From contig NZ_CANLBS010000009.1 in the NCBI RefSeq assembly GCF_947488945.1, positions 62,001-126,000 of the forward strand: a stretch of DNA of 64,000 bases. The letters are read 5' to 3'. Below, piece by piece: positions 29,140 through 40,136 of this stretch (position 1 is the stretch's first letter; each line of letters starts with the position of its first letter). The stretch comes from an uncultured Streptomyces sp. (GTDB taxonomy: Bacteria > Actinomycetota > Actinomycetes > Streptomycetales > Streptomycetaceae). The notes beneath the pieces are model-generated. The model was not told where the DNA came from. It made no database searches and saw only the letters and a program-made list of their open reading frames with translations. The translations under genes were made by a program, and so were the position numbers.

Positions 29140-30804
29140 CTACCGCACGAAGACTCCCGCGTGGCCCGCGAGGTCCAGGAAGTACTGCGGGGCGAGGCCC
29201 AGCACCAGGGTGACGGCGACGCCCACCGCGATGGCGGTCATGGTCAGCGGGGACGGGACGGCGACGGTCGGGCCGTCCGCCTTCGGCTCGCTGAAGAACA
29301 TCAGGACGATGACCCGGATGTAGAAGAACGCGGCGATCGCCGAGGAGAGCACGCCGACGACGACAAGGGCGCCGGCGCCGCCCTCGGCCGCCGCCTTGAA
29401 GACGGCGAACTTCCCGGAGAAGCCCGAGGTCAGCGGGATGCCGGCGAAGGCCAGCAGGAACACCGCGAAGACCGCGGCGGTCAGCGGGGAGCGGCGGCCG
29501 AGCCCCGCCCACTTCGACAGGTGGGTCGCCTCGCCGCCCGCGTCCCGCACCAGGGTGACCACGGCGAAGGCGCCGACGGTCACGAAGGAGTACGCGACCA
29601 GGTAGAAGAGGACGGAGGAGACGCCCTCCTCGGAGGTGGCGATGACGCCCGCGAGGATGAAGCCCGCGTGCGCGATCGAGGAGTAGGCCAGCAGGCGCTT
29701 GATGTCGGTCTGGGTGATCGCGACGACCGCCCCGCCCAGCATCGTGACGATGGCCACGCCCCACATGACCGGCCGCCAGTCCCAGGTGAGCCCGGGGAGC
29801 ACCACGTACAGCAGGCGCAGCAGCGCGCCGAACGCGGCGATCTTGGTAGCGGCGGCCATGAAGCCGGTGACCGGGGTGGGGGCGCCCTGGTAGACGTCCG
29901 GGGTCCACATGTGGAACGGGACCGCGCCGACCTTGAAGAGCAGACCGGTGAGGATCATCGCGCCGCCGATCAGCAGCAGCGCGTCGTTGCCCATGGTGTC
30001 GGCGAGCGCGGGGTCGATGTCGGTGACCGAGCCCTCGACGACGTTGGCGATGGCGGCGTACGAGAGCGAGCCCGCGTAGCCGTAGAGCAGGGCGATGCCG
30101 AAGAGCAGGAACGCCGAGGAGAACGCGCCGAGCAGGAAGTACTTCACCGCGGCCTCCTGCGACATCAGCCGCTTGCGGCGGGCGACGGCGCACAGGAGGT
30201 AGAGCGGGAGGGAGAAGACCTCCAGGGCCACGAAGAGCGTCAGCAGGTCGTTGGCGGCCGGGAAGACCAGCATGCCGGTGACGCTGAAGAGCAGCAGCGG
30301 GAAGACCTCGGTGGTGGTGAAACCGGCCTTGACCGCCTTCTTCTCCGCGTCGCTGCCCGGTACGGCCCCGGCCTGCGCGGCGAAGGAGTCGACCCGGTTG
30401 CCGTGCGCGGCCGGGTCGAGCCTGCGCTCGGCGAAGGTGAAGGCGGCGACCACGGACACCAGCAGGATGGTGCCCTGGAGGAACAGCGCCGGTCCGTCCA
30501 CGGCGACGGCGCCCATCGCGGCGACGTGCGCCTCGGTGGTGCCGTATCCGCCGGCGGCGAGGCCGACGACGGCGGCGAACGCGGCGGCGAGCGCCACCAC
30601 GGTCAGGAAGAGCTGGGAGTGGTACCGGGCCCGGCGCGGCACGAACGCCTCGATCAGGACGCCGAGGACGGCCGCGCCGACCACGATGAGCACCGGTGCC
30701 AGCTGGGTGTACTCGATGGTCGGAGCCGTGAAGCCGGCGTCGGTGGCGGCCGTGGTCACCCCGCCCGACCCGGTCCACAGGCTGTGGACAGCTGTTGCGC
30801 TCAC
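29140..30804 (-). CDS. nuoN: NADH-quinone oxidoreductase subunit N
   Basis: 554 residues, about 14 membrane helices. Antiporter-like proton-pumping subunit. GTG start at 30804 overlaps the nuoM stop by four bases (GTGA). Typical stretches: RRKRLMSQEAAVKYFLLGAF, KVGAVPFHMWTPDVYQGAPT with the discontinuous-helix proline, and TDIKRLLAYSSIAHAGFIL. Last gene of the operon, followed by a terminator. Confidence 0.96.
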   Translation of the reverse strand: MSATAVHSLWTGSGGVTTAATDAGFTAPTIEYTQLAPVLIVVGAAVLGVLIEAFVPRRARYHSQLFLTVVALAAAFAAVVGLAAGGYGTTEAHVAAMGAVAVDGPALFLQGTILLVSVVAAFTFAERRLDPAAHGNRVDSFAAQAGAVPGSDAEKKAVKAGFTTTEVFPLLLFSVTGMLVFPAANDLLTLFVALEVFSLPLYLLCAVARRKRLMSQEAAVKYFLLGAFSSAFLLFGIALLYGYAGSLSYAAIANVVEGSVTDIDPALADTMGNDALLLIGGAMILTGLLFKVGAVPFHMWTPDVYQGAPTPVTGFMAAATKIAAFGALLRLLYVVLPGLTWDWRPVMWGVAIVTMLGGAVVAITQTDIKRLLAYSSIAHAGFILAGVIATSEEGVSSVLFYLVAYSFVTVGAFAVVTLVRDAGGEATHLSKWAGLGRRSPLTAAVFAVFLLAFAGIPLTSGFSGKFAVFKAAAEGGAGALVVVGVLSSAIAAFFYIRVIVLMFFSEPKADGPTVAVPSPLTMTAIAVGVAVTLVLGLAPQYFLDLAGHAGVFVR

Positions 30805-32372
30805 TTGGCGGCCTCCACCTCGGGCTGGGGGTCCTTCTTCTGTACGTCGGACATGGTGTGGCCCACCGCCGGGTCGATGATCTCGGTCAGCGGCTTCGGG
30901 AAGACGCCGAGGAAAATGAGGACGGCGATCAGCGGGACGACCACCGCCAGCTCGCGCACCCGCAGGTCGGGCATGCCCGACACGCTCGCCTTCACCGGGC
31001 CGGTCATCGTGCGCTGGTAGAGCACGAGGACGTAGAGCGCGGCGAGCACGATGCCGGTGGTGGCGATGATCCCGGCGACCGGGTAGGCGCTGAAGACGCC
31101 CACCAGGACCAGGAACTCGCTGACGAAGGGGGCGAGTCCGGGCAGCGAGAGCGTCGCCAGACCGCCGATCAGGAAGGTGCCGGCCAGCACCGGGGCCACC
31201 TTCTGCACCCCGCCGTAGTCCGCGATGAGCCGCGAGCCGCGCCGGGTGATGAGGAAGCCGGCGACCAGCATCAGCGCCGCCGTGGAGATCCCGTGGTTGA
31301 CCATGTAGAGCGTGGCGCCGGACTGGCCCTGGCTGGTCATCGCGAAGATGCCCAGGATGATGAAGCCGAAGTGCGAGATCGAGGCGTAGGCGATGAGCCG
31401 CTTGATGTCGCGCTGGCCGACGGCGAGCAGGGCGCCGTAGACGATGGAGATCAGGGCCAGCACCAGGATCACCGGGGTCGCCCACTTGCTGGCCTCCGGG
31501 AAGAGCTGGAGGCAGAAGCGGAGCATCGCGAAGGTGCCGACCTTGTCGACGATCGCGGTGATGAGCACGGCGACCGGGGCGGTCGCCTCCCCCATCGCGT
31601 TCGGCAGCCAGGTGTGCAGCGGCCAGAGCGGGGCCTTCACCGCGAAGGCGAAGAAGAACCCGAGGAAGAGCCACCGCTCGGTGGAACCCGCCATCTCCAG
31701 CGAGCCGTTGGCGCGGGCCTCGGCGATCTCCGACAGCGAGAAGCTGCCCGCGACGACGTACAGCCCGATGACGGCGGCCAGCATGATCAGGCCGCCGACG
31801 AGGTTGTAGAGGAGGAACTTCACGGCGGCGTAGGAGCGCTGGGCCGCCGCGTTCTCGTCGGTGCCCGCGTGGGCGCGGTCGCCGAAGCCGCCGATGAGGA
31901 AGTACATCGGGATGAGCATGGCTTCGAAGAGGATGTAGAAGAGGAAGACGTCGGTGGCCTCGAAGGAGAGGATCACCATCGCCTCGACCATGAGGATCAG
32001 CGCGAAGAAGCCCTGGGTCGGGCGCCAGCGCGAGGACTTCGTCTCCAGGGGGTCGGCGTCGTGCCAGCCGGCCAGGATGACGAACGGGATCAGCAGCGCG
32101 GTCAGCGCGAGGAGCGCCACCCCGATGCCGTCCACGCCCAGTTCGTACCGGACGCCGAAGTCGGCGATCCAGGCGTGCGACTCGGTGAGCTGGTAGCGGT
32201 CGCCGCCGGGCTCGAAGCGGACGAGGACGACCGCGGCGAGGACCAGGGTGGCGAGCGAGAAGAACAGCGCGAGCCATTTCGCCGCGGTGCGGCGGGCGGC
32301 GGGCACGGCGGCGGTGGCGATCGCACCGATCGCCGGGAGGGCCGCCGTCGCCGTCAGGAGGGGAAAGGACAT
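30801..32372 (-). CDS. nuoM: NADH-quinone oxidoreductase subunit M
   Basis: 523 residues, antiporter-like proton-pumping subunit. Hallmarks: ELGVDGIGVALLALTALLIP, SFEATDVFLFYILFEAMLIP with the conserved Glu, KAPLWPLHTWLPNAMGEA and RDIKRLIAYASISHFGFIIL. Begins four bases after the nuoL stop and ends overlapping nuoN by four bases. Confidence 0.97.
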   Translation of the reverse strand: MSFPLLTATAALPAIGAIATAAVPAARRTAAKWLALFFSLATLVLAAVVLVRFEPGGDRYQLTESHAWIADFGVRYELGVDGIGVALLALTALLIPFVILAGWHDADPLETKSSRWRPTQGFFALILMVEAMVILSFEATDVFLFYILFEAMLIPMYFLIGGFGDRAHAGTDENAAAQRSYAAVKFLLYNLVGGLIMLAAVIGLYVVAGSFSLSEIAEARANGSLEMAGSTERWLFLGFFFAFAVKAPLWPLHTWLPNAMGEATAPVAVLITAIVDKVGTFAMLRFCLQLFPEASKWATPVILVLALISIVYGALLAVGQRDIKRLIAYASISHFGFIILGIFAMTSQGQSGATLYMVNHGISTAALMLVAGFLITRRGSRLIADYGGVQKVAPVLAGTFLIGGLATLSLPGLAPFVSEFLVLVGVFSAYPVAGIIATTGIVLAALYVLVLYQRTMTGPVKASVSGMPDLRVRELAVVVPLIAVLIFLGVFPKPLTEIIDPAVGHTMSDVQKKDPQPEVEAAK

Positions 32373-32376
32373 GGGA

Positions 32377-34272
32377 TCAGACCGCCCTCATCAGCAGGGT
32401 CGCGGCGATGACGACCGCCGTACCGCCGAACATCGAGACCGCGTAGGACCGGGCGTAGCCGTTCTGGAGCCGGCGCATCCGGCCCGAGAGTCCGCCGACC
32501 GACGCGGCCGTGCCGTTGACGACGCCGTCGACCAGCGAGTGGTCGACGTAGACCAGCGAGCGGGTGAGGTGCTCCCCGCCGCGGACCAGCACCACGTGGT
32601 TGAAGTCGTCCTGGAGCAGGTCGCGCCGGGCGGCCCGGGTGAGCAGCGAGCCGCGCGGGGCGGCCACCGGGACGGGCCTGCGGCCGTACATCAGCCAGGC
32701 GACGGCCACTCCGATCACCAGGACCACCATGGTGGCGGCGGTGACGGTGGTGGCGCTGACCGGGGCGTGCCCGTGGTCGTGCCCGGTGACCGGCTCCAGC
32801 CAGTGCAGGAAGCGGTCGCCGATCGAGAAGAAGCCGCCGGCGAAGACCGAACCGAAGGCCAGCACGATCATGGGGATCGTCATCGACTTCGGCGACTCGT
32901 GCGGGTGCGGCTCGTGGCCCTCCGCGTCCGGCTGCCAGCGCTTCTCGCCGAAGAAGGTCATCAGCATCACGCGGGTCATGTAGAACGCGGTGATCGCGGC
33001 GCCCAGCAGGGCGACCGAGCCGAGGATCCAGCCCTCGGTGCCGCCCTTGGCGAAGGCCGCCTCGATGATCTTGTCCTTGGAGAAGAAGCCGGAGAGGCCG
33101 GGGAAGCCGATGATCGCGAGGTAGCCGAGGCCGAAGGTGACGAAGGTGACCGGCATGTACCTGCGCAGGCCGCCGAACTTCCGCATGTCGACCTCGTCGT
33201 TCATGCCGTGCATGACGGAGCCGGCGCCGAGGAAGAGCCCGGCCTTGAAGAAGCCGTGCGTCACCAGGTGCATGATCGCGAAGACGTATCCGACGGGGCC
33301 GAGCCCGGCCGCCAGGATCATGTAGCCGATCTGCGACATCGTCGAGCCGGCCAGCGCCTTCTTGATGTCGTCCTTGGCGCAACCGACGATCGCACCGAAG
33401 AGCAGGGTGACCGCTCCGACGATGGCGACGACGAGCTGGGCGTCGGGGGCGGCGTTGAAGATCGCGCCGGACCGGACGACGAGGTAGACGCCGGCGGTCA
33501 CCATGGTGGCGGCGTGGATGAGGGCCGAGACCGGGGTCGGGCCCTCCATCGCGTCGCCGAGCCAGGACTGGAGCGGCACCTGGGCGGACTTGCCGCAGGC
33601 CGCCAGCAGCAGCATCAGGCCGATGGCGGTGAGCTTGCCCTCGCCCGTGTCACCCGTCGCTCCGAGGACCGGGCCGAAGGCGAAGGTGCCGAAGGTGGTG
33701 AACATCAGCATGATCGCGATCGACAGCCCGATGTCACCGACCCGGTTGACCAGGAACGCCTTCTTGGCCGCGGTCGCCGCGCTCGGCTTGTGCTGCCAGA
33801 AGCCGATCAGCAGGTACGAGGCGAGGCCGACGCCCTCCCAGCCCATGTACAGCAGCAGGTAGTTGTCGGCGAGGACCAGCAGCAGCATCGCCGCGAGGAA
33901 GAGGTTCAGATAGCCGAAGAAGCGGCGACGGCGTTCGTCGTGCTCCATGTAGCCGATCGAGTAGATGTGGATGAGCGTGCCCACGCCGGTGATCAGCAGG
34001 ACGAACGTCATCGACAACTGGTCGAGCTGGAAGGCGATGTCGGCCTGGAAGCCCTCCACCGGGATCCAGCTGAACAGCTTCTGGTGCAGCAGGCGCTCCT
34101 CGGCGCCCCTGCCCAGCAGGTCGGCGAAGAGCACCAGGCCGACGGCGAACGAGGCCGCGGCGAAGAGCGTGCCGACCCAGTGTCCGGCCCGGTCGAGCCG
34201 GCGGCCGCCGCACAGCAGGACCACCGCACCGAGCAGGGGCGCCGCGACGAGCAGCGCAATCAGATTCTCCAC
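32377..34272 (-). CDS. nuoL: NADH-quinone oxidoreductase subunit L
   Basis: 631 residues. Largest antiporter-like subunit, with the C-terminal lateral helix region. Hallmarks: LDQLSMTFVLLITGVGTLIH, YMGWEGVGLASYLLIGFWQ, GKSAQVPLQSWLGDAMEGPT and DDIKKALAGSTMSQIGYMIL. Starts 11 bases after nuoK and ends four bases before nuoM, the only two non-overlapping joints besides nuoA-nuoB. Confidence 0.97.
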   Translation of the reverse strand: MENLIALLVAAPLLGAVVLLCGGRRLDRAGHWVGTLFAAASFAVGLVLFADLLGRGAEERLLHQKLFSWIPVEGFQADIAFQLDQLSMTFVLLITGVGTLIHIYSIGYMEHDERRRRFFGYLNLFLAAMLLLVLADNYLLLYMGWEGVGLASYLLIGFWQHKPSAATAAKKAFLVNRVGDIGLSIAIMLMFTTFGTFAFGPVLGATGDTGEGKLTAIGLMLLLAACGKSAQVPLQSWLGDAMEGPTPVSALIHAATMVTAGVYLVVRSGAIFNAAPDAQLVVAIVGAVTLLFGAIVGCAKDDIKKALAGSTMSQIGYMILAAGLGPVGYVFAIMHLVTHGFFKAGLFLGAGSVMHGMNDEVDMRKFGGLRRYMPVTFVTFGLGYLAIIGFPGLSGFFSKDKIIEAAFAKGGTEGWILGSVALLGAAITAFYMTRVMLMTFFGEKRWQPDAEGHEPHPHESPKSMTIPMIVLAFGSVFAGGFFSIGDRFLHWLEPVTGHDHGHAPVSATTVTAATMVVLVIGVAVAWLMYGRRPVPVAAPRGSLLTRAARRDLLQDDFNHVVLVRGGEHLTRSLVYVDHSLVDGVVNGTAASVGGLSGRMRRLQNGYARSYAVSMFGGTAVVIAATLLMRAV

Positions 34273-34283
34273 GATTCAGCCCC

Positions 34284-34583
34284 TTACAGCTTCATCAGGC
34301 TGGCGTCGTCGACCGAGGCCGAGTGGCGTGAGCGGAACAGCGACACGATGATCGCCAGCCCGACGACGACCTCCGCGGCGGCGACGACCATCGTGAAGAA
34401 CGCGACGATCTGCCCGTCGAGGTTGCCGTGCATGCGGGAGAAGGTCACGAAGGCGAGGTTGCAGGCGTTGAGCATCAGCTCGACGCACATGAACACCACG
34501 ATCGCGTTCCGCCTGATCAGCACCCCGGCCGCACCGATGGTGAACAACAGGGCGGCGAGGTAGAGGTAGTTGACCGGGTTCAC
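34284..34583 (-). CDS. nuoK: NADH-quinone oxidoreductase subunit K
   Basis: 99 residues, three membrane helices, usual length. Conserved glutamates of the proton path are in FMCVELMLNACNL and VVAAAEVVVGLAI. Overlaps nuoJ by four bases. Confidence 0.97.
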   Translation of the reverse strand: MNPVNYLYLAALLFTIGAAGVLIRRNAIVVFMCVELMLNACNLAFVTFSRMHGNLDGQIVAFFTMVVAAAEVVVGLAIIVSLFRSRHSASVDDASLMKL

Positions 34584-35443
34584 TTGACGGCCTCCGTCGT
34601 GTCGGCCGGGGTGGGGCCGACCGCGCCGCGGGCGGGCCCGGCGCCGCGGCCGAGGCGTTCGCCCGAGCGCTGTTCCAGTGCCTTCAGGTCGGCGAGCGCC
34701 TCGTCGGACACGTCACGGATCTGGCCGCGCTCGCGCAGCGTCCGCATCACGGTCAGCTCGGACGGGGTGCCGTCCGGCAGCAGGCCGGCGATGTCCACCG
34801 CGTTGTGCCGGGCGTAGACGCCGGGGGCGGGCAGCGGCGGGAGCTGGCCCGAGCGGACCCGTACCTCGGCCAGCTCGCGCTGGGTCGCGGCCCGTTCGGT
34901 GCGCTCGCGGTGCGTCAGCACCATCGCGCCGACCGTCGCGGTGATCAGCAGCGCGCCGGTGATCTCGAAGGCGAAGACGTACTTGGTGAAGATGAGGTTG
35001 GCCAGTCCCTCGACGTTGCCCCCGTGGGCGGCGTTGGCCGCGCCGAGGCCGTTGAAGCTGCTGAGCGAGGCGTTCCCGATGCCCGCGATCAGCAGGATCC
35101 CGAAGCCGAGCCCGCAGCCGACCGCGAGCCACCGCTGGCCCTTGAGCGTCTCCTTCAGGGAGTCCGCCGCGGTGACGCCGACCAGCATGACGACGAACAG
35201 GAAGAGCATCATGATCGCGCCGGTGTAGACGACGATCTGCACGATGCCGAGGAAGTACGCGCCGTTGGCGAGGTAGAACACCGCCAGCACGATCATGGTC
35301 CCGGCGAGCGAGAGCGCGCTGTGCACCGCCCGCTTCATCAGGACCGTCGACAGCGCTCCGACGACGGCGACGGTGCCGAGCACCCAGAACTGGAAGGCCT
35401 CACCGGTGGAGGTGGTGGAGGCCGCTGCGGCCAGGCCGGTCAT
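34580..35443 (-). CDS. nuoJ: NADH-quinone oxidoreductase subunit J
   Basis: 287 residues; ATG at 35443 overlaps the nuoI stop by four bases. Five helices in the first 180 residues with HSALSLAGTMIVLAVFYL and IVQIVVYTGAIMMLFLFVVM, the helix that forms the pi-bulge in known structures. A hydrophilic tail of about 100 residues (from AATQRELAEVRVRSG) is longer than in proteobacterial NuoJ but common in actinomycetes. Confidence 0.95.
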   Translation of the reverse strand: MTGLAAAASTTSTGEAFQFWVLGTVAVVGALSTVLMKRAVHSALSLAGTMIVLAVFYLANGAYFLGIVQIVVYTGAIMMLFLFVVMLVGVTAADSLKETLKGQRWLAVGCGLGFGILLIAGIGNASLSSFNGLGAANAAHGGNVEGLANLIFTKYVFAFEITGALLITATVGAMVLTHRERTERAATQRELAEVRVRSGQLPPLPAPGVYARHNAVDIAGLLPDGTPSELTVMRTLRERGQIRDVSDEALADLKALEQRSGERLGRGAGPARGAVGPTPADTTEAVK

Positions 35444-36273
35444 GCGCCCGCCCCCTTCTCGCGGTCGTGCGGGGCGGAACCGTGCGGGACCGCGCCCGAC
35501 GGGGCCGTTCCGCTCGGGTCGGTGCCGGGCGCCGTCGCGCGCGACGGCGCGTCCGGGGTGTCCGGGGACAGGCCGGCGGGCGGCACCCGGTCGGCCGGGG
35601 CGCTGCCCGGCCGCTCGGCGGGCACGTCCCCGGGCTTCTCCCGCTCCCCCTGGGAGACGGCCTGCTGCGGCACCGTCCCGGGGGCGGCCTCGGTGACCAG
35701 CCCGCGGTAGTAGTCCTGTTCGTCCATGCCGGGGAAGATCGCGTGCGGGCTGTCGACCATGCCCTCCTCCAGCCCCGCCAGCAGCTCGTCCTTGGTGTAG
35801 ATGAGGCTGGCGCGGGTGGTGTTGGCGAGCTCGAACTCGTTGGTCATGGTCAGCGCGCGGGTGGGGCACGCCTCGATGCAGAGCCCGCAGAGGATGCACC
35901 GGGCGTAGTTGATCTGGTAGACGCGGCCGTACCGCTCGCCCGGGGAGTACCGCTCCTCGTCGGTGTTGTCCGCGCCCTCGACGTAGATCGCGTCGGCCGG
36001 ACAGGCCCAGGCGCACAGCTCGCAGCCGACGCACTTCTCCAGCCCGTCCGGGTGGCGGTTGAGCTGGTGCCGGCCGTGGAAGCGCGGCGCGGTGACCTTG
36101 GGCGTCTCCGGATACTGCTCCGTGAGCCGCTTCTTGAACATGGCCTTGAAGGTCACGCCGAAGCCGGCCACGGGGTTCTGGAAGCCGTCCCCCGACCCGG
36201 CGGGACCGGGTTCGGCCGGGCCGCCGGACCCGAGGGCCTTGCGGGCGTCCTTCGCGTTCCTGGATTCAGACAC
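35440..36273 (-). CDS. nuoI: NADH-quinone oxidoreductase subunit I (2x 4Fe-4S)
   Basis: 277 residues from a GTG that overlaps the nuoH stop by eight bases. Carries clusters N6a and N6b: CVGCELCAWACP (C81, 84, 87, 91) and CILCGLCIEACP (C126, 129, 132, 136). The core ends near residue 200; the last 75 or so residues are a P/A/G/T-rich disordered tail not needed for cluster binding. Upstream in-frame codons overlap nuoH and are not coding. Confidence 0.96.
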   Translation of the reverse strand: MSESRNAKDARKALGSGGPAEPGPAGSGDGFQNPVAGFGVTFKAMFKKRLTEQYPETPKVTAPRFHGRHQLNRHPDGLEKCVGCELCAWACPADAIYVEGADNTDEERYSPGERYGRVYQINYARCILCGLCIEACPTRALTMTNEFELANTTRASLIYTKDELLAGLEEGMVDSPHAIFPGMDEQDYYRGLVTEAAPGTVPQQAVSQGEREKPGDVPAERPGSAPADRVPPAGLSPDTPDAPSRATAPGTDPSGTAPSGAVPHGSAPHDREKGAGA

Positions 36274-37642
36274 TGCCGGCCTCCTTTCCGTCACTCGCGG
36301 TTTCGTCACTCCGGGTATCCGTGCCGCCACTGACAACGAGCTGCCGCTCGCGCCTGGGGGTGCGCCGGGGCACCGGCGGCAGGGTCTGTCCGGGCAGCGG
36401 GGGCACCGGATATCCGCCCGCCATCGGGTCGAACGCGGGCTCCGGCCCGGCCCGTTCGTCCTCGGCACGGGCCGCCCGGTCGCGGAACATGTCGGCGACG
36501 AAGGAGACCAGCAGGACCGCGATCACCGCCCCGGCCACGTAGAGCACGATGTTGGTGAAGTCGTAGCCCTCGTTGCGCAGCGCGCGGACGGTGGCGACCA
36601 TCATCAGCCAGACCACGGAGACCGGGATCAGGACCTTCCAGCCGAGCTTCATGAGCTGGTCGTAGCGGACGCGGGGCAGCGAGCCGCGCAGCCAGATGAA
36701 GAAGAACAGCAGCAGCTGGACCTTGACGACGAACCAGAGCATCGGCCACCAGCCGTGGTTCGCGCCCTCCCAGAAGGTGCTGATCGGGTACGGGGCGCGC
36801 CAGCCGCCGAGGAACAGCGTCGCGGAGACCGCGGAGACGGTCACCATGTTGACGTACTCGGCGAGCATGAACATCGCGAACTTGATCGAGGAGTACTCGG
36901 TGTTGAAGCCGCCGACCAGGTCGCCCTCGGACTCGGGCATGTCGAACGGGGCGCGGTTGGTCTCCCCGACCATGGTGACGATGTAGATGATGAAGGAGAC
37001 CGGCAGCAGGATGACGAACCAGCGGTCCGCCTGCGCCTCCACGATCGCCGAGGTCGACATCGACCCGGAGTAGAGGAAGACCGAGGCGAACGCGGCGCCC
37101 ATGGCGATCTCGTAGCTGATCATCTGCGCGCACGAGCGGAGCCCGCCGAGCAGCGGGTACGTCGAGCCGGACGACCAGCCGGCCAGCACGATGCCGTAGA
37201 TGCCGACGGAGGCGACCGCGAGGATGTAGAGCATCGCGATCGGCAGGTCGGTGAGCTGCATCGTGGTGCGGTGGCCGAAGATCGACACCTCGTTGCCGGC
37301 CGGGCCGAACGGGATCACCGCGATCGCCATGAACGCGGGGATGGCGGCGACGACCGGGGCGAGGACGTAGACGACCTTGTCGGCACGCTTGACGACCAGG
37401 TCCTCCTTCAGCATCAGCTTGACGCCGTCGGCGAGGGACTGCAGCAGCCCCCAGGGACCGTGCCGGTTGGGGCCGATGCGCAACTGCATCCAGGCGACGA
37501 CCTTGCGCTCCCAGACGATGGCGAAGAGCACCGTCACCATCAGGAACGCGAAGCAGAAGACCGCCTTGACGACGACCAGCCACCAGGGGTCGGTGCCGAA
37601 CATCGACAGGTCCTCGGCGGCGAGTGGAGCGAGGCCGGTCAC
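36266..37642 (-). CDS. nuoH: NADH-quinone oxidoreductase subunit H
   Basis: 458 residues from a GTG overlapping the nuoG stop by four bases. Quinone-site subunit with eight helices: ERKVVAWMQLRIGPNRHGPW, ISYEIAMGAAF and the acidic loop ETNRAPFDMPESEGDLVGGF. About 60 residues of hydrophilic C-terminal tail extend past the last helix, unlike the 322-residue NuoH2 at 92-1060. Confidence 0.97.
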   Translation of the reverse strand: MTGLAPLAAEDLSMFGTDPWWLVVVKAVFCFAFLMVTVLFAIVWERKVVAWMQLRIGPNRHGPWGLLQSLADGVKLMLKEDLVVKRADKVVYVLAPVVAAIPAFMAIAVIPFGPAGNEVSIFGHRTTMQLTDLPIAMLYILAVASVGIYGIVLAGWSSGSTYPLLGGLRSCAQMISYEIAMGAAFASVFLYSGSMSTSAIVEAQADRWFVILLPVSFIIYIVTMVGETNRAPFDMPESEGDLVGGFNTEYSSIKFAMFMLAEYVNMVTVSAVSATLFLGGWRAPYPISTFWEGANHGWWPMLWFVVKVQLLLFFFIWLRGSLPRVRYDQLMKLGWKVLIPVSVVWLMMVATVRALRNEGYDFTNIVLYVAGAVIAVLLVSFVADMFRDRAARAEDERAGPEPAFDPMAGGYPVPPLPGQTLPPVPRRTPRRERQLVVSGGTDTRSDETASDGKEAGSV

Positions 37643-40136
37643 GGGCGCACCTCCGGGTTCTGGGCGGGAACTGCGGCCGGGCCGATGCGGACCAGGCCGC
37701 CGGGGCGGGCCCCGGTGTCGCCCGCGACGCCCCGGCCCACGGAGTTCAGCGGGACCCAGACCACCCGGTCCGGCATCTCGGTGATCAGCAACGGGAGTTC
37801 GACGGAGCCGGCCGGGCCGGAGACGGCGAGCAGGTCGCCGTCCTTCACCCCGGTCTCGGCGGCGGTGACGGCGGAGAGCCGGGCCACGGCGGGGTGCCGG
37901 GTGCCGGCCAGCGCCTCGTCGCCCTCCTGGAGGAGGCCCAGGTCGAGCAGCATCCGGTGGCCCGCGAGGACCGCCTCGCCGTCGCCGGGGCGGGGCAGCG
38001 GCTCCGCGGTCTCGCGCGGGGGCGCGGCGTGGCCGTCCTCCGGGCCGCCGAGCCGGTCCAGCTCGCGGCGGGCCGCGGCGAGGTCGGGCAGCGCGAAGGG
38101 CACGTCGAGCGCGTCGGCCAGCATGTGCAGCACCCGGCCGTCGGTCGGCGGGAGGGTGCGGGTCATGTGCTCGGGCTTGAGCGCGGCCTCGAACATCCGG
38201 GCCCGGCCCTCCCAGTTGAGGAAGGTGCCGGACTTCTCGGCGACCGCGGCGACCGGGAAGACGACGTCGGCGCGTTCGGTGACCTCGCTGGGCCGCAGCT
38301 CCAGGGAGACCAGGAACCCGACCCGGTCGAGGGCGTCCAGCGCCCCGGCCGGGTCCGGCAGGTCGCGGGGCTCGACGCCGGCGACCAGCAGGGCGCCGAT
38401 CTCGCCGGACGCGGCGGCCTCGACGATCTGGCCGGTGTCGCGGCCGTAGCCGGTGGGGAGTTCGGCGACGCCCCAGACGGCCGCCACCTCGTCGCGGGCC
38501 CGCGGGTCGGTGGCCGGGCGTCCGCCGGGCAGCAGCGAGGGCAGCGCCCCCGCCTCGATCGCCCCGCGTTCGCCGGCCCTGCGCGGAATCCACACCAGCT
38601 CCGCCCCGGTGGCGGTGGCGGTCCGCAGGACCGCGGTCAGCGCGCCGGGCACCGCGGCCAGGCGTTCGCCCACCACGATCACCGCGCCCCGCTCGCGCAG
38701 CGCGGTCGCCGCCTCGGCTCCCGCGCCCTCCAGGCCGACGCCGCCCGCGAGCGCGTCCAGCCACTCGGTCTCGGTGCCGGGCGCGGCCGGCAGCAGCGTG
38801 CCGCCCGCCTTCACCAGGCCCCGGCTGGCGTGACTGGCGAGCCCGAAGGTCCGCTGTCCGCCCTTGCGGTGGGCCTTGCGCAGCCGCAGGAAGACGCCGG
38901 GCGCCTCCTCCTCGGCCTCGATGCCGGCCAGCAGCACCGCGGGCGCCTTCTCCAGCGAGGTGTAGGTGACGCCCCCGCCGTCCAGGTCACGGCCGTGGCC
39001 GGCCACCCGGGACGCCAGGAAGTCCGCCTCCTCGCCGCTGTGCGCGCGGGCCCGGAAGTCGATGTCGTTGGTGTCGAGCGCGACCCGGGCGAACTTGCTG
39101 TACGCGTAGGCGTCCTCGACGGTGAGCCGGCCTCCGGTGAGCACTCCGGCCCGGCCGCGGGCCGCGCCGAGTCCGGCCGCCGCCGCGGCCAGCGCCTCGG
39201 GCCAGCTCGCCGGCTCCAGCACCCCGTCGGCGTTGCGCACCAGCGGGGTGGTGAGCCGGTCCCGCTGCTGGGCGTAGCGGAAGCCGAACCGGCCCTTGTC
39301 GCAGACCCACTCCTCGTTGACCTCGGGGTCGTTGGCGGCGAGCCGCCGCATGACCTTGCCGCGCCGGTGGTCGGTGCGGGTCGCGCAGCCGCCCGCGCAG
39401 TGCTCGCACACCGACGGCGAGGAGACCAGGTCGAACGGGCGGGAGCGGAACCGGTAGGCGGCGGAGGTGAGCGCGCCGACCGGGCAGATCTGGATGGTGT
39501 TGCCGGAGAAGTACGACTGGAAGGGGTCGCCCTCGCCGATGCCGACCTGCTGGAGCGCGCCGCGCTCGGTCAGCTCGATCATCGGGTCGCCCGCCACCTG
39601 GTTGGAGAACCGGGTGCAGCGCGCGCAGAGCACGCACCGCTCGCGGTCCAGCAGCACCTGGGTGGAGATCGGGACGGGCTTCTCGAAGGTCCGCTTGCGC
39701 CCCTCGAACCGGGAGTCCGAGCCCCCGTGCGACATGGCCTGGTTCTGCAACGGGCACTCGCCGCCCTTGTCGCAGACCGGGCAGTCCAGCGGGTGGTTGA
39801 TGAGCAGCAGCTCCATCACACCCTTCTGGGCCTTCTCCGCCACGGGCGAGGTGATCTGCGACTTCACCACCATGCCGTCGGTGCACGTGATGGTGCAGGA
39901 CGCCATCGGCTTGCGCTGGCCCTCGACCTCGACGATGCACTGCCGGCAGGCGCCGGCCGGGTCGAGGAGCGGGTGGTCGCAGAAGCGCGGGATCTCGATG
40001 CCGAGGAGTTCGGCGGCCCGGATGACCAGGGTCCCCTTCGGGACGCTGATCTCGATGCCGTCGATGGTCAGCGTGACCAGGTCCTCGGGCGGTACGGCCG
40101 TGTCGCCGCCCCCGGAGGGCGCACTCGTGGTGACTG